Positions 51,879 to 60,436 of a stretch of DNA of 60,464 bases are shown here, in pieces; the stretch's first letter is position 1; every line of letters starts with the position of its first letter. The stretch is from Plantactinospora alkalitolerans. Its GTDB lineage: Bacteria; Actinomycetota; Actinomycetes; Mycobacteriales; Micromonosporaceae. The position numbers and the translations under genes are program-made. Under the pieces are notes generated by a model, which was given only the letters and a program-made list of their open reading frames with translations, made no database searches and was not told the origin of the DNA. Location: positions 1 to 60,464 of the forward strand of contig NZ_JADPUN010000074.1 in assembly GCF_015690345.1 (NCBI RefSeq). Reading direction: 5' to 3'.

Positions 51879-53872
51879 CCCGCGGTACGGTCGGTCAGCG
51901 GGCGGACGTCCCAGACCCACACGTCCGCCCGGCGTTGGGCGGGGCCGGCGATCTGGTCGACGGTGCGGTGCAACGCCTCGACGTTGTCCTGCCGTACCGG
52001 CAGTACCAGGATCGCGGCCCGCCAGTGGCGCAGTTCGTCCATGGCGCGCCGACGCTGCCGGTCCGTCAGGGTCGCCGGGCGGCCGGTCTTGGCCACGTCG
52101 TCGAGTACCGCGCTGAGTCCGCTCGGGCGGCCACCGAACCGTCCCGGGTCGCCGGTGTTCCCGTTGCGGGGCGCGAGGAAGTAGCCCCCGGGGATCTTGA
52201 AGTCCAGGTTGGTGGACGCGGCCCAGCGCATTCCGTTGGTGTGTCCCATCGCGGGGATCGGCACCGGTACCAGCGTCTGCTCGGGGCCGACGAAGGGCCG
52301 CCACTGACCGGACGTGATGAAGGTCGGCACGGGTGGCCGGCCGATCTCCCGCAGCGGCAGCGGCAGGATCGGCACCAGCGCGATGGCCAGCGCGGCCGCC
52401 ACCACCGTACGCAGCGTCCGTCGCTCGGCGATCTCCAGCGCCCAGGCCCGGTCGGTCGCCAGGGCGAGAAGAAGTCCGATCACGACGGTGGTGATCAGGC
52501 CGAACCGGGTCGGCACCACCGCGTCCAGCAGCGGCGCCTTGACCAGGACGTCCCACGGCCCCCAGAACGCACCCCGGTTCCACCAGGAGATCCGCTCGCC
52601 GAGGGAGAGCACCGCGAAGAGCAGGCCGGTGACCGCGAGGGCCCGGATGATCACTTCACGCCGGAGCCAGACCACGATCGCCACGGTCAGCAGTGCGAGG
52701 CTCCAGCCGAAGAACGCGTTCTCCTCCGAGTAGTTCGGCGCCAGGTCGAGGTTGGCCCGCTGGTTCCCGCCCAGCGTGGTGGAGCCGGGCACGAAGAACG
52801 CCGCGAGGTCGTTGCCGTAGTCCCGGACCGCGTCGCTCAGCCCGTGGTACGCCTGCCGGCCGGCGAACTGCACGAGAAGCGGGTACGCGAGCAGCGCTCC
52901 GGCGAGTACCGCGCAGACCGCCAGGCCGCCGGCGAGCGGTCGCCACGCCGCGCGCCACCGACCCGGCTGCTGCACCACGACGGCGAACAGGAAGATCCCA
53001 CAGGCCATCGCGGTGAAGAGCAGGATCTCCTCGTTGATGAACGCCTGGTAGCTGACCAGCAGCGCGAGGATCACACCGTCCCGGATCACCCGGGTGGACC
53101 GGGTCAGCACCATGACCCGCCAGACGATGAACGGCAGGAGGAACTGCGAGATGATGTTCGGATGCCAGTTGGCGTGCGACAGCAGCGCCGGGGAGAAGCC
53201 ACAGAACCAGCCGCCGACGATGGCCGCGACCGGTGCCTTGACCAGATGGCGGGAGATCACGTAGTACCAGGCGGAGGCGGTGCCGGCCAGCCCGAGCGTC
53301 ACCAGGGTCACGAACGAGACCGCCGGCCCGAACAGCAACGTCAGCGGCACCATGGGGATGCCCAGCCCCAGGATCGCCGTGTTGGCCATCAGGTTGACAC
53401 CGTCAGGATAGTTCAACCGGTCGGTGAAGAACGGGAATTCGCCGTGCAGCACCACCCGGACCGAGTGGGCGAGGAAGTACTGCACCTGGGCCGGATCGCT
53501 GCTGTAGAGCGACGCCACCCGACCGGCCGGGTCGAGCCAGATCTGGCTGGTCACCCAGAAGGCGGCGACCAGGAAGAACGCGTACACCGCGAGATCGCGG
53601 CGCCAGGTCGGCCAGCGTGCCGGGCGGGCCGTCGGGGCTCCGCTGTTCCGGTCCGGCGTACCCGGATCCTCGATCGCGGCACCGGATCGCGAAGCCGCCT
53701 CGGAGTCGGCGGCCGGGCCCGTACCGGGCGTGGCGGCCGACCCCGTTCCGGGGCCGGCGTCCGAACCTGCCGGCTGCGCCGCGCCCCTCTCGGTTCCGGT
53801 CGCCGTGCGGCCTCCGGACTCGGGGCCCTCCGGGTCCGGTGTGGTTTCGAGACGTGGCTCGGCAAGCGTCAC
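51875..53872 (-). CDS. large polytopic membrane protein, GT-C-like, paralogue 3
   Basis: 665 residues from GTG. The first ~90 residues are an unstructured Gly/Pro/Thr/Ala-rich cytoplasmic tail, longer than in the other paralogues. Shared motifs: YFLAHSVRVVLHGE, NYPDGVNLMANTAILGLG, TLLFGPAVSF, YQAFINEEIL, PTRFGLITTV, FVGPEQTLVPVPIP, GYFLAPRN, MDELRHWRAAILVL and DVWVWDVRPL. Upstream of paralogue 2 and translationally coupled to it. The three copies are clearly one family with diverged ends. Confidence 0.75.
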   Translation of the reverse strand: MTLAEPRLETTPDPEGPESGGRTATGTERGAAQPAGSDAGPGTGSAATPGTGPAADSEAASRSGAAIEDPGTPDRNSGAPTARPARWPTWRRDLAVYAFFLVAAFWVTSQIWLDPAGRVASLYSSDPAQVQYFLAHSVRVVLHGEFPFFTDRLNYPDGVNLMANTAILGLGIPMVPLTLLFGPAVSFVTLVTLGLAGTASAWYYVISRHLVKAPVAAIVGGWFCGFSPALLSHANWHPNIISQFLLPFIVWRVMVLTRSTRVIRDGVILALLVSYQAFINEEILLFTAMACGIFLFAVVVQQPGRWRAAWRPLAGGLAVCAVLAGALLAYPLLVQFAGRQAYHGLSDAVRDYGNDLAAFFVPGSTTLGGNQRANLDLAPNYSEENAFFGWSLALLTVAIVVWLRREVIIRALAVTGLLFAVLSLGERISWWNRGAFWGPWDVLVKAPLLDAVVPTRFGLITTVVIGLLLALATDRAWALEIAERRTLRTVVAAALAIALVPILPLPLREIGRPPVPTFITSGQWRPFVGPEQTLVPVPIPAMGHTNGMRWAASTNLDFKIPGGYFLAPRNGNTGDPGRFGGRPSGLSAVLDDVAKTGRPATLTDRQRRRAMDELRHWRAAILVLPVRQDNVEALHRTVDQIAGPAQRRADVWVWDVRPLTDRTAG

Positions 53873-54025
53873 AGTCGGCGGAGTCTACAGGAGCACCCGA
53901 TTGGTCCCGGATGCCTGGGGCGCCGGTTACCGCAGGGCGAGCAGCGTCCGGCGGCGCCCCCGCGCCGGGGCGTACCCGATCGGCTGGCTTTGCCGGGTGA
54001 CGCCCGGCCGGCGTCCGAGATCTCG

Positions 54026-54031
54026 TAGGAT
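54026..54031 (+). promoter_or_regulatory. candidate -10 of the lipoprotein gene
   Basis: TAGGAT, about 40 bases before GTG 54073, in the gap divergent from paralogue 3. No convincing -35. Confidence 0.4.
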
Positions 54032-54072
54032 GTGGCTTCTGTAGACAGCTGAGGTGGATCGGGGGCGCAGAG

Positions 54073-55263
54073 GTGGGTTCAGTCCCTCGTACCGGGATCA
54101 CCGGCGCGGCGTTGGTGCTGGCTCTCCTCGCGGGTGGCTGCGGCACCATACCGAAGGAACCGGCGGTCGCGCTGCGGGTCGGCTACGACACACTGGACGG
54201 CACCCTCGCGGTGTGGCCGTCCCGAGGCTCGCTGGCCGGGGATCCACAAGCGACCACCGCCGTGGCGAAGGCCGTGGACGAGTGGCGCTCACCGGTCGAG
54301 GACCGGGTCTACCTCCCGTCGTCGGGGATCCTCTGGCTCGGCGAGGTGGACGGCGGCCGGCTGGCACTCGTCGCCGCCGACGTACCTGGTGAATCGGCGT
54401 CCTGGCTGCTGCAACTGGCCGGGAACGGTCCGGACTTCCACGTCGAGCGGGCGGTCGAGTACACCGATCCGGGCTACCTGGTCTATTCCGACGTACTGCC
54501 GGTGCAGCTTTCCACCGGTCGGCGCTATCTCGTCTCGGCCCGGGTGGACCGCCTCCTCGGACCGGACCGCCAGACGCTGGCCATCACGGACGGCCTCACC
54601 GGCCCGGTCGCCCTGCCGGCCTGCGCCGCCGCGACCGTCACCGCCCGGTTGCGCCCCAGCGAGTCGCTGCCGAACGGCAAGTCCGCCGACCGGCTCGTCG
54701 ATCTCGGCACCGGTGCGGTGGGGCCGCGCTATCCGCTGATCACCGACGACACCGGATCGGCGGCGGCGGCGCTGCGCGGGCTCGACACCTGCGCACTCGG
54801 CGAGAAGACCGGGGCGTTCGGCAGCATCCCGCACCGCGTGCACGGCCGGGCCCACCCCGGATCGGTGCCGGCGTCGTGGCCGATCGACCAGGTCAAGACG
54901 AAGACGCTGGCCGAGGTCGCGCTCGACGACACCGGACGGCCGAGCAAGCTCGAGCAGCTCAGCTGGCGCACCGCCGACGGGATGATGACCGCCGTGATGG
55001 TGCGGCCCACCGCCGGTCCGCCGGTGGTGTCGGCCGCGGACCGGGTCGAACCGCTCCAGGGGTACGTCCTGCCGCTGCCCAGCCCCGTCGTCGTACTGAG
55101 CTGGGAGGACAGCCCGGACGTCAGTCTCACGCTGCCGCCCGGTACGCCCCGCCGGGTCGACCGCCCGGGGCTGATCGTGCTGGACAAGCCGACCAGCAGG
55201 CAGACGTACAGCCTCATGGTCAGCCCCGAGAAGACCGTCGACCGCTCGTTCGGCGGCAACTGA
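54073..55263 (+). CDS. lipoprotein of unknown function
   Basis: 396 residues from GTG. A clear lipoprotein signal (ALVLALLAGGC) anchors it to the outer face of the membrane. The mature part is beta-rich without a family I recognise: WRSPVEDRVYLPSSGILWLG, LALVAADVPGESASWLLQL, YVLPLPSPVVVLSWED and a final VLDKPTSRQTYSLMV. Two cysteines, ALPACAAA and LDTCALGEK, may pair. It lies directly after the three GT-C-like proteins but is divergent from them. Its last codons and stop are triplicated in tandem. Confidence 0.75.
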   Translation: MGSVPRTGITGAALVLALLAGGCGTIPKEPAVALRVGYDTLDGTLAVWPSRGSLAGDPQATTAVAKAVDEWRSPVEDRVYLPSSGILWLGEVDGGRLALVAADVPGESASWLLQLAGNGPDFHVERAVEYTDPGYLVYSDVLPVQLSTGRRYLVSARVDRLLGPDRQTLAITDGLTGPVALPACAAATVTARLRPSESLPNGKSADRLVDLGTGAVGPRYPLITDDTGSAAAALRGLDTCALGEKTGAFGSIPHRVHGRAHPGSVPASWPIDQVKTKTLAEVALDDTGRPSKLEQLSWRTADGMMTAVMVRPTAGPPVVSAADRVEPLQGYVLPLPSPVVVLSWEDSPDVSLTLPPGTPRRVDRPGLIVLDKPTSRQTYSLMVSPEKTVDRSFGGN

Positions 55264-55311
55264 CCGGCTCGTCCGGCGGCAACTGAGCGGCTCGTCCGGT
55301 CGCGGCTGACC
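55243..55311 (+). repeat. 23-bp tandem triplication at the lipoprotein stop codon
   Basis: Units of GGCTCGTCCGGCGGCAACTGA-type sequence start at 55243, 55266 and 55289 (period 23). TGA stops at 55261, 55284 and 55307 fall in all three frames; the third unit has diverged. Confidence 0.92.
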
Positions 55312-55350
55312 GGCGCCCGGTCGCGCGCACCCGAACCGCCCGGTCATGCG

Positions 55351-55385
55351 ACGAGGGGCCCGGTCAGGTCGACCGGGCCCCTCGT
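55351..55385. terminator. bidirectional hairpin terminator between the lipoprotein gene and dxs
   Basis: 15-bp perfect stem (55351-55365 with 55371-55385), 5-base loop, between convergent genes. Confidence 0.78.
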
Positions 55386-55398
55386 TCGGTAGCCGGGA

Positions 55399-57399
55399 TC
55401 AGCGGCGCCCGTTGCGACCCTTCGCCGCCCGGTCGCCGCCGTTGGCGGCGGTCACCCGGACCGACGCGATGGACTCGTCGTCGAGCTGGGAGACCCAGCC
55501 GGTGATGTCCCGGGCCACGTCCTGCGCCGTCAGCCCCAGGTCGGCCAGGATCTGCGCCCGGGTGCCGTGCGGCTGCCAGACCGGCGGTACGCCCAGATCG
55601 CGCATCGGCACCCGCACGTCGGCGTCCCGCATCGCCTTGGCCAGTGCGTCGCCGACGCCGCCGGCCCGCACGCCGTCCTCCACCGAGACCACCAGCCGGT
55701 GCGCGCTGGCCAGGGTGACCAGCTCCGGTGGGATCGGCCGGACCCAGCGCGGGTCGACGACGGTGACGCCGTAACCCTGCTCGGCGACCCGGGCGGCCAC
55801 CTCCATGCCGAGGTGCCCGAACGCCCCCACCGCGACCAGCAGCACGTCGGTACGGGCGGATTCGGCCAGCACGTCCACGCCACCCGACAGCGAGCCGGCG
55901 GCAGTGACCCGTCGGATCGCCGGCAGGTCGGCCGCGACCGCTCCGGTCGGGAACCGCACCACGGTCGGCCCGTCCTCGACCGCGACTGCCTCGCGCAACT
56001 CCGCCCGCAGTGTCGCGGCGTCCCGGGGTGCGGCGATCCGCAGTCCGGGGACCACCCCGAACACGGACATGTCCCAGATGCCGTAGTGGCTCGGGCCGTC
56101 CGGACCGGTGATGCCGGCCCGGTCCAGCACGAACGTCACCGGCAGCTTGTGCATCGCCACGTCGAGCAGCACCTGGTCGAACGCGCGGTTGAGGAAGGTC
56201 GCGTAGATGGCCACCACCGGATGCAGGCCACCGAGGGCGAGGCCGGCGGCCGAGGTGGCCGCGTGCTGTTCGGCGATGCCGACGTCGTAGACACGTTCCG
56301 GATACTTGCGGGCCAGCGCGGCGATCCCGGTCGGCTCGGCCATCGCGGCGGTGATGCCGACCACGTCGGGCCGTTCGTCGGCGACCGCGACCAGTTCGTC
56401 GGCGAAGACCTGCGTCCACTTCAGCGAGGAGGCGGCGAGCATCTTGCCGGTCTCCACGTCGAACGCGCCCGGGCTGTGCAGGCAGTCGGCGTCGTCCTCC
56501 TCCGCCGGGCGGTAGCCCAGACCCTTGCGGGTCACCGCGTGCACTATCACCGGGCCGCCGAAGCCCTTGGCCCGGCGCAGTGCCGATTCCATCGCGGCCA
56601 CGTCGTGTCCGTCGACCGGGCCGAGGTACTTGATGCCCAGGTCCTCGAACATGGCCTGCGGGGCCACCGCGTCCTTGATGCCCTTCTTGACCGCGTGCAG
56701 GACCTCGTACATCGGCCTGCCGACCAGCGGGGTGGAGCCGAGCGCCTCCTTGACGGCGTCGAGCACCTTCTCGTAGCCCGGGTTGAGGCGCAGTGTCGAG
56801 AGGTGGTCGGCGAGTCCGCCGATGGTCGGCGCGTACGACCGGCCGTTGTCGTTGACGACGATGACCAGCGGATTGCGGGCGGTGGCGATGTTGTTCAGCG
56901 CCTCCCAGCACATGCCCCCGGTGAGCGCCCCGTCACCGACCACCGCGACCACGTTGCGCGACTCGCCGCGCAGCGCGTACGCCTTCGCCAGCCCGTCCGC
57001 ATAGGAGAGCGCGGTCGAGGCGTGCGAGTTCTCGATCAGGTCGTGCTCGCTCTCGGCCTGGCTCGGATAGCCCGACAGGCCGCCCCGCTGCTTCAGCCGG
57101 TCGAAGCCCTCCTGCCGGCCGGTGACCATCTTGTGCACGTAGGCCTGGTGGCCGGTGTCGAACAGAAAGCGGTCCCGGGGCGAGTCGAAGACCCGGTGCA
57201 TGGCGAGGGTCAGCTCGACGACCCCGAGGTTCGGGCCGAGGTGCCCGCCGGTCCGGGACACCTTGGCGACAAGGAAGTCACGGATCTCGGCGGCGAGCAG
57301 GGCGAGTTCGTCGGCGGACATCCGTTTGACGTCCTGCGGTCCACGAACCGCGCCCAGCAGCCGGCCGGCGGAGGTCGTCTCGTCGGTGCGCTCGGTCAT
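55399..57399 (-). CDS. dxs: 1-deoxy-D-xylulose-5-phosphate synthase
   Basis: 666 residues, ATG after GGAGAGG. First enzyme of the methylerythritol phosphate route to isoprenoids; condenses pyruvate and glyceraldehyde 3-phosphate with thiamine diphosphate. TPP-binding [16 protein letters not shown] is present; other landmarks: [58 protein letters not shown] and [18 protein letters not shown]. The C-terminal transketolase domain ends with [15 protein letters not shown]. Slightly longer than most because of a basic C-terminal tail. Confidence 0.95.
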   Translation of the reverse strand: MTERTDETTSAGRLLGAVRGPQDVKRMSADELALLAAEIRDFLVAKVSRTGGHLGPNLGVVELTLAMHRVFDSPRDRFLFDTGHQAYVHKMVTGRQEGFDRLKQRGGLSGYPSQAESEHDLIENSHASTALSYADGLAKAYALRGESRNVVAVVGDGALTGGMCWEALNNIATARNPLVIVVNDNGRSYAPTIGGLADHLSTLRLNPGYEKVLDAVKEALGSTPLVGRPMYEVLHAVKKGIKDAVAPQAMFEDLGIKYLGPVDGHDVAAMESALRRAKGFGGPVIVHAVTRKGLGYRPAEEDDADCLHSPGAFDVETGKMLAASSLKWTQVFADELVAVADERPDVVGITAAMAEPTGIAALARKYPERVYDVGIAEQHAATSAAGLALGGLHPVVAIYATFLNRAFDQVLLDVAMHKLPVTFVLDRAGITGPDGPSHYGIWDMSVFGVVPGLRIAAPRDAATLRAELREAVAVEDGPTVVRFPTGAVAADLPAIRRVTAAGSLSGGVDVLAESARTDVLLVAVGAFGHLGMEVAARVAEQGYGVTVVDPRWVRPIPPELVTLASAHRLVVSVEDGVRAGGVGDALAKAMRDADVRVPMRDLGVPPVWQPHGTRAQILADLGLTAQDVARDITGWVSQLDDESIASVRVTAANGGDRAAKGRNGRR

Positions 57400-57538
57400 G
57401 CCAGCACCTCTCCGCGCTCGGCAGGGGTATCGGGCCGCGCGGCACTGGGCTGGCTGATTCGCTCCCTACACAGGCTCATAGCCGCAGAGTCTATCGGGGC
57501 GGGTGCGGCCCGCAGCCTGGCCGCCGAAGCACGTGGTC

Positions 57539-57580
57539 GGATCCGGTGAAGATCGGTGGTGGATCCGGTGAAGATCGGTG
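57539..57580. repeat. 20-bp perfect direct repeat upstream of dxs
   Basis: GGATCCGGTGAAGATCGGTG at 57539-57558 and 57561-57580, separated by GT (period 22, about two helical turns). A pair of protein-binding sites is possible. Confidence 0.85.
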
Positions 57581-57840
57581 CTGGGCCCGACCTTTGCACG
57601 GCGAATGCGACGTGTCGGCGGCCAGGGTAGCCGACGCCGACCGTTCCGGCTGACGAACCGCTTCGCCACCCGGCGCCGCCCCGACGGCGATCGGCAGAGT
57701 CCCGTTGACCGGACGGCGCACCGTAGCGGACAGTCGACGACCGCCCACGGCGAGTGGTGGGGAGGGAGTCGGCCAAACGAACGAAAAATCGGGCAGATAC
57801 CCCGAAGGGCCGTAGCATGGCCGGTAACCCCATCCTCCCC

Positions 57841-57846
57841 TAAGGT
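57841..57846 (+). promoter_or_regulatory. -10 hexamer of a leaderless transcript
   Basis: TAAGGT, six bases, ATG 57853. This is the main argument that the small protein is real. Confidence 0.55.
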
Positions 57847-57852
57847 CTCGAC

Positions 57853-58104
57853 ATGTCGCCTGCTGGCCCTCGTCCGAGCCGGTTTTCCGGCCGCGTCCCT
57901 AGCAACCCGATGTCCGGCCGCTACGCCGCCGGTCAGGTACTCGCGGTAGGCATCGTGTTCCTGCTCGCGTTGCCGCTGCTCCCGTTGATTCTTCCCATCG
58001 TCGCCTGGATCCGGTTCCGCGACCGGGCCGCCGCCCGAGCCGAGCGCCGCGATTCGGAGGCTGTTCCTCCCGGCCGCCGAGCCGCCCTACACGTCACCTC
58101 CTGA
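57853..58104 (+). CDS. small single-helix membrane protein
   Basis: 83 residues. A polar N-terminus is followed by one long hydrophobic helix (VLAVGIVFLLALPLLPLILP) and a strongly charged C-terminal tail (WIRFRDRAAARAERRDSE). The -10 TAAGGT is placed exactly for a leaderless start at 57853, and a terminator-like hairpin lies ten bases after the stop. An in-frame ATG at 57910 would give a 64-residue version. I recognise no family. Confidence 0.6.
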   Translation: MSPAGPRPSRFSGRVPSNPMSGRYAAGQVLAVGIVFLLALPLLPLILPIVAWIRFRDRAAARAERRDSEAVPPGRRAALHVTS

Positions 58105-58113
58105 TCGCGGTCG

Positions 58114-58151
58114 CGGCACGGCGAGGACTCCGGCAGGTCCTCGCCGTGCCG
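58114..58151 (+). terminator. hairpin terminator after the small membrane protein
   Basis: 14-bp perfect stem (58114-58127 with 58138-58151), 10-base loop. Confidence 0.65.
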
Positions 58152-58261
58152 GGGCTGCGGCGTCCGGCACGGTGGTATCTGCGTTGCCCGTTCGATCTCG
58201 ATCCCCGAAAGTGGCCTGAGCCGCCGCACCGCGCCGGAGCGGCAGATCACGGGGAGACAGC

Positions 58262-59041
58262 GTGTCCGACTTCGACGTCCGTACGGCGAACCTCTCGATC
58301 ATCAACTCGATGACGAAGTACCCGTCGATCCCGACCTACCACGCGCTCGACCCGCGCAACGGCGGACTGCTCGACGCGACCGTCCCGTTCACCGGCCAGG
58401 TGTTCCTGACCGAGAAGATCGACGGGACGAACGGCCGGATCGTCTCGCTGCCCGACGGCAGTTATCTGATCGGCAGCCGGGAAGAACTGCTGTACGCCCG
58501 CGGCGACCTCATCGGCAACCCGGCCCTCGGCATCGTCGAGGTGCTGCGCCCGATCGCCGACCGGCTGCGGCCGGCCGGACCGGGCAGGATCGTGGTCCAC
58601 TACCTCGAGGTCTACGGCGGAAAGGTCACCGCCGGGTCGAAGCACTACACCAGCGCCCGGACGGTCGGTGCCCGGCTGTTCGACGTCGCCGTCCTCGACA
58701 ACCACGCCGAACTGCTGACCTGGCCGGCCGAGCGGATCTCGGCCTGGCGGGAGGCGGCGGGGCAGCGCTTCCTCGCCGAACGCGACCTGCTCGACACCGC
58801 CGCCGCCGTGGGGCTGGAGACCGTGCCACGGCTGGACGCGATCGAGGCCACGGAACTGCCGACCGACCTCGACAAGATGTTCCGGTTCCTCGGCGACCAC
58901 CTGCCCCGCACGACGGTGGCGTTGGACGGTACGCCGGGTCGGGCCGAGGGCATCGTGCTGCGGTCGGAGACCCGGTCGGCGATCGCGAAGGCCCGGTTCC
59001 AGGACTACGAGCGGACGCTGAAGCGACGCGGCGCCCGCTGA
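58262..59041 (+). CDS. RNA ligase family protein (T4 Rnl2-like)
   Basis: 259 residues from GTG 58262, with GGGGAG six bases upstream; ATG 58310 (MTKYPSIPTYHAL) is an alternative start. Nucleotidyltransferase motif I is LTEKIDGTNG with K52 (K-x-D-G), then GSREEL (motif Ia-like), VVHYLEVYGG (motif III/IIIa area), AEGIVLRSE (motif IV) and IAKARF (motif V). All core motifs of a functional covalent nucleotidyltransferase are present, without an obvious C-terminal extra domain. RNA repair or editing is the usual role of the family. No kinase/phosphatase (Pnkp) partner lies next to it. The final codons and stop are duplicated in tandem. Confidence 0.85.
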   Translation: MSDFDVRTANLSIINSMTKYPSIPTYHALDPRNGGLLDATVPFTGQVFLTEKIDGTNGRIVSLPDGSYLIGSREELLYARGDLIGNPALGIVEVLRPIADRLRPAGPGRIVVHYLEVYGGKVTAGSKHYTSARTVGARLFDVAVLDNHAELLTWPAERISAWREAAGQRFLAERDLLDTAAAVGLETVPRLDAIEATELPTDLDKMFRFLGDHLPRTTVALDGTPGRAEGIVLRSETRSAIAKARFQDYERTLKRRGAR

Positions 59042-59082
59042 CGGCCGGCAGGCCCGGACCGCTGACGGCCGGCAGGCCCGGA
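59035..59082 (+). repeat. 24-bp tandem duplication spanning the RNA ligase stop codon
   Basis: CCGCTGACGGCCGGCAGG-type 24-bp units at 59035-59058 and 59059-59082, with the beginning of a third (CCGCT). The TGA stops at 59039 and 59063 are in the same frame. Confidence 0.93.
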
Positions 59083-59086
59083 CCGC

Positions 59087-60436
59087 TCAGCCGGCGGTCG
59101 GGTCCGCCGGGACCAGCAACGACACGAGTTCCACGTGCTGGGTCATCGGGAAGAGGTCGTATCCGCGCAGGGCGGCGAGCCGCCAGCCCGCCTCCCGGAA
59201 CGTCCGTACGTCCCGGGCGAAGGCGGCCGGGTCGCAGGCGACGTAGGCGACGGCGCGGGTGGCCGCGGCGGCGACGGCCCGGACCACCGCCGCGCCGGCG
59301 CCGGTCCGGGGCGGGTCCAGCACCACCAGGTCCACCGGACCGATGACGCGGCGGCGGGACAGCGCCGGGGCGACCGATGCCCGGACCACCTCGATCTGGG
59401 GCAGGTCGCGCAGGTTCTGCCGGGCGGCCTGGACCGCCGCCGCGGCCGATTCCACCAGGGTGATCCGGCCGGTCGGGCCGACCCGACCGGCCAGCGCGGC
59501 GGCGAACAGGCCGGCACCGCCGTAGAGATCCCAGGCGGACTCACCGTCGCGCGGGTCCAGCAGTTCGAGTACGGCCGCCGCCAGGGTGTCCGCGGCGGCC
59601 GGGTGCACCTGCCAGAACGCCTCCGGTGGCAGCTCCCACACCCGGTCGACGGCCAGTTCCCGGACCGTTCCCGCCGCCTCGGCGGCACCGTCCGCCGGGG
59701 TGACGCCGTCCTCAGGTGTGGCGCCGTCCTCAGGAATGGCGGCGTCGCCCAGCTCGCCGCCGAGACCCAGCCCCGTCGTCCGGCGTCCGCGCACGGTCAC
59801 GTCGCCGCCGGAGGAGGCGGTCACCTCCACCACGTCGGCGTCCGGCCAGCTCCGACCGCTGGCCGGAAGCACCGGCTGACGCTGGATCGCGGGATGGGCG
59901 ATCAGGCAGCGGTCGATCGGTACGACCTCGTGTGAGCGGTGCTTGAGCAGCCCGGCCCGGCCCGCCGCGTCGACCGCGTAGCGCACCCGGGAACGCCAGC
60001 CCAGCGATCCGCCGGGCAGCGCGTCGACCCGGACGTCCAGTTCGGCGATCTCCGCCGGTTCCAGTCGGGCCAGCCGACGTAACTGCTCGCGTACGACCTC
60101 CGCCTTCCAGTTCCGCTGTGCCGCGGGCGCCACGTGCTGGAGGTCACATCCGCCGCACCGGTCCGGCCCGGCGTACGGGCAGGGCGGTTCGACCCGGTCC
60201 GGCGCCGGTTCGAGTATGTCCACCGCGTCCGCCCGCAGGTAGTCCCGGCGTACCTCGGTGATCTCGACGAGAACCCGTTCGCCGGGCAGCGCGTGCCGGA
60301 CGAAGACCACCTGGCCGTCGAGCCGGGCCACACAGTGCCCACCGTGCGCCACCGGACCGACGGTCACCTCGACCCGTTCCGCCTCGCCCGGCCCCGTCGT
60401 GGCCCGCTCGGCCCGTTCCGCCTCGCCGGGACTCAT
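59087..60436 (-). CDS. TrmA/RlmD-family 23S rRNA or tRNA (uracil-5-)-methyltransferase
   Basis: 449 residues; the ATG at 60436 is 28 bases from the window edge and the reading frame looks complete. A short N-terminus containing the duplicated PGEAER is followed by a TRAM-type RNA-binding domain (VTVGPVAHGGHCVARLDGQ, then VFVRHALPGERVLVEI). C-P-Y-A...C-G-G-C-D (CGGCDLQHVAP) with the later cysteine suggests the [4Fe-4S] site of RlmD relatives. SAM domain: AWDLYGGAGLFAAALAG and VVLDPPRTGAG, with the catalytic cysteine in YVACDPAAFARD. The exact uridine modified is unknown. Confidence 0.92.
   Translation of the reverse strand: MSPGEAERAERATTGPGEAERVEVTVGPVAHGGHCVARLDGQVVFVRHALPGERVLVEITEVRRDYLRADAVDILEPAPDRVEPPCPYAGPDRCGGCDLQHVAPAAQRNWKAEVVREQLRRLARLEPAEIAELDVRVDALPGGSLGWRSRVRYAVDAAGRAGLLKHRSHEVVPIDRCLIAHPAIQRQPVLPASGRSWPDADVVEVTASSGGDVTVRGRRTTGLGLGGELGDAAIPEDGATPEDGVTPADGAAEAAGTVRELAVDRVWELPPEAFWQVHPAAADTLAAAVLELLDPRDGESAWDLYGGAGLFAAALAGRVGPTGRITLVESAAAAVQAARQNLRDLPQIEVVRASVAPALSRRRVIGPVDLVVLDPPRTGAGAAVVRAVAAAATRAVAYVACDPAAFARDVRTFREAGWRLAALRGYDLFPMTQHVELVSLLVPADPTAG

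Larger units (their letters stand above)
57400..57852. other. intergenic region between dxs and the small membrane protein
   Basis: 453 bases carrying divergent promoters and the 20-bp direct repeat at 57539. Several short reading frames cross it but none has family-like sequence. Confidence 0.55.
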
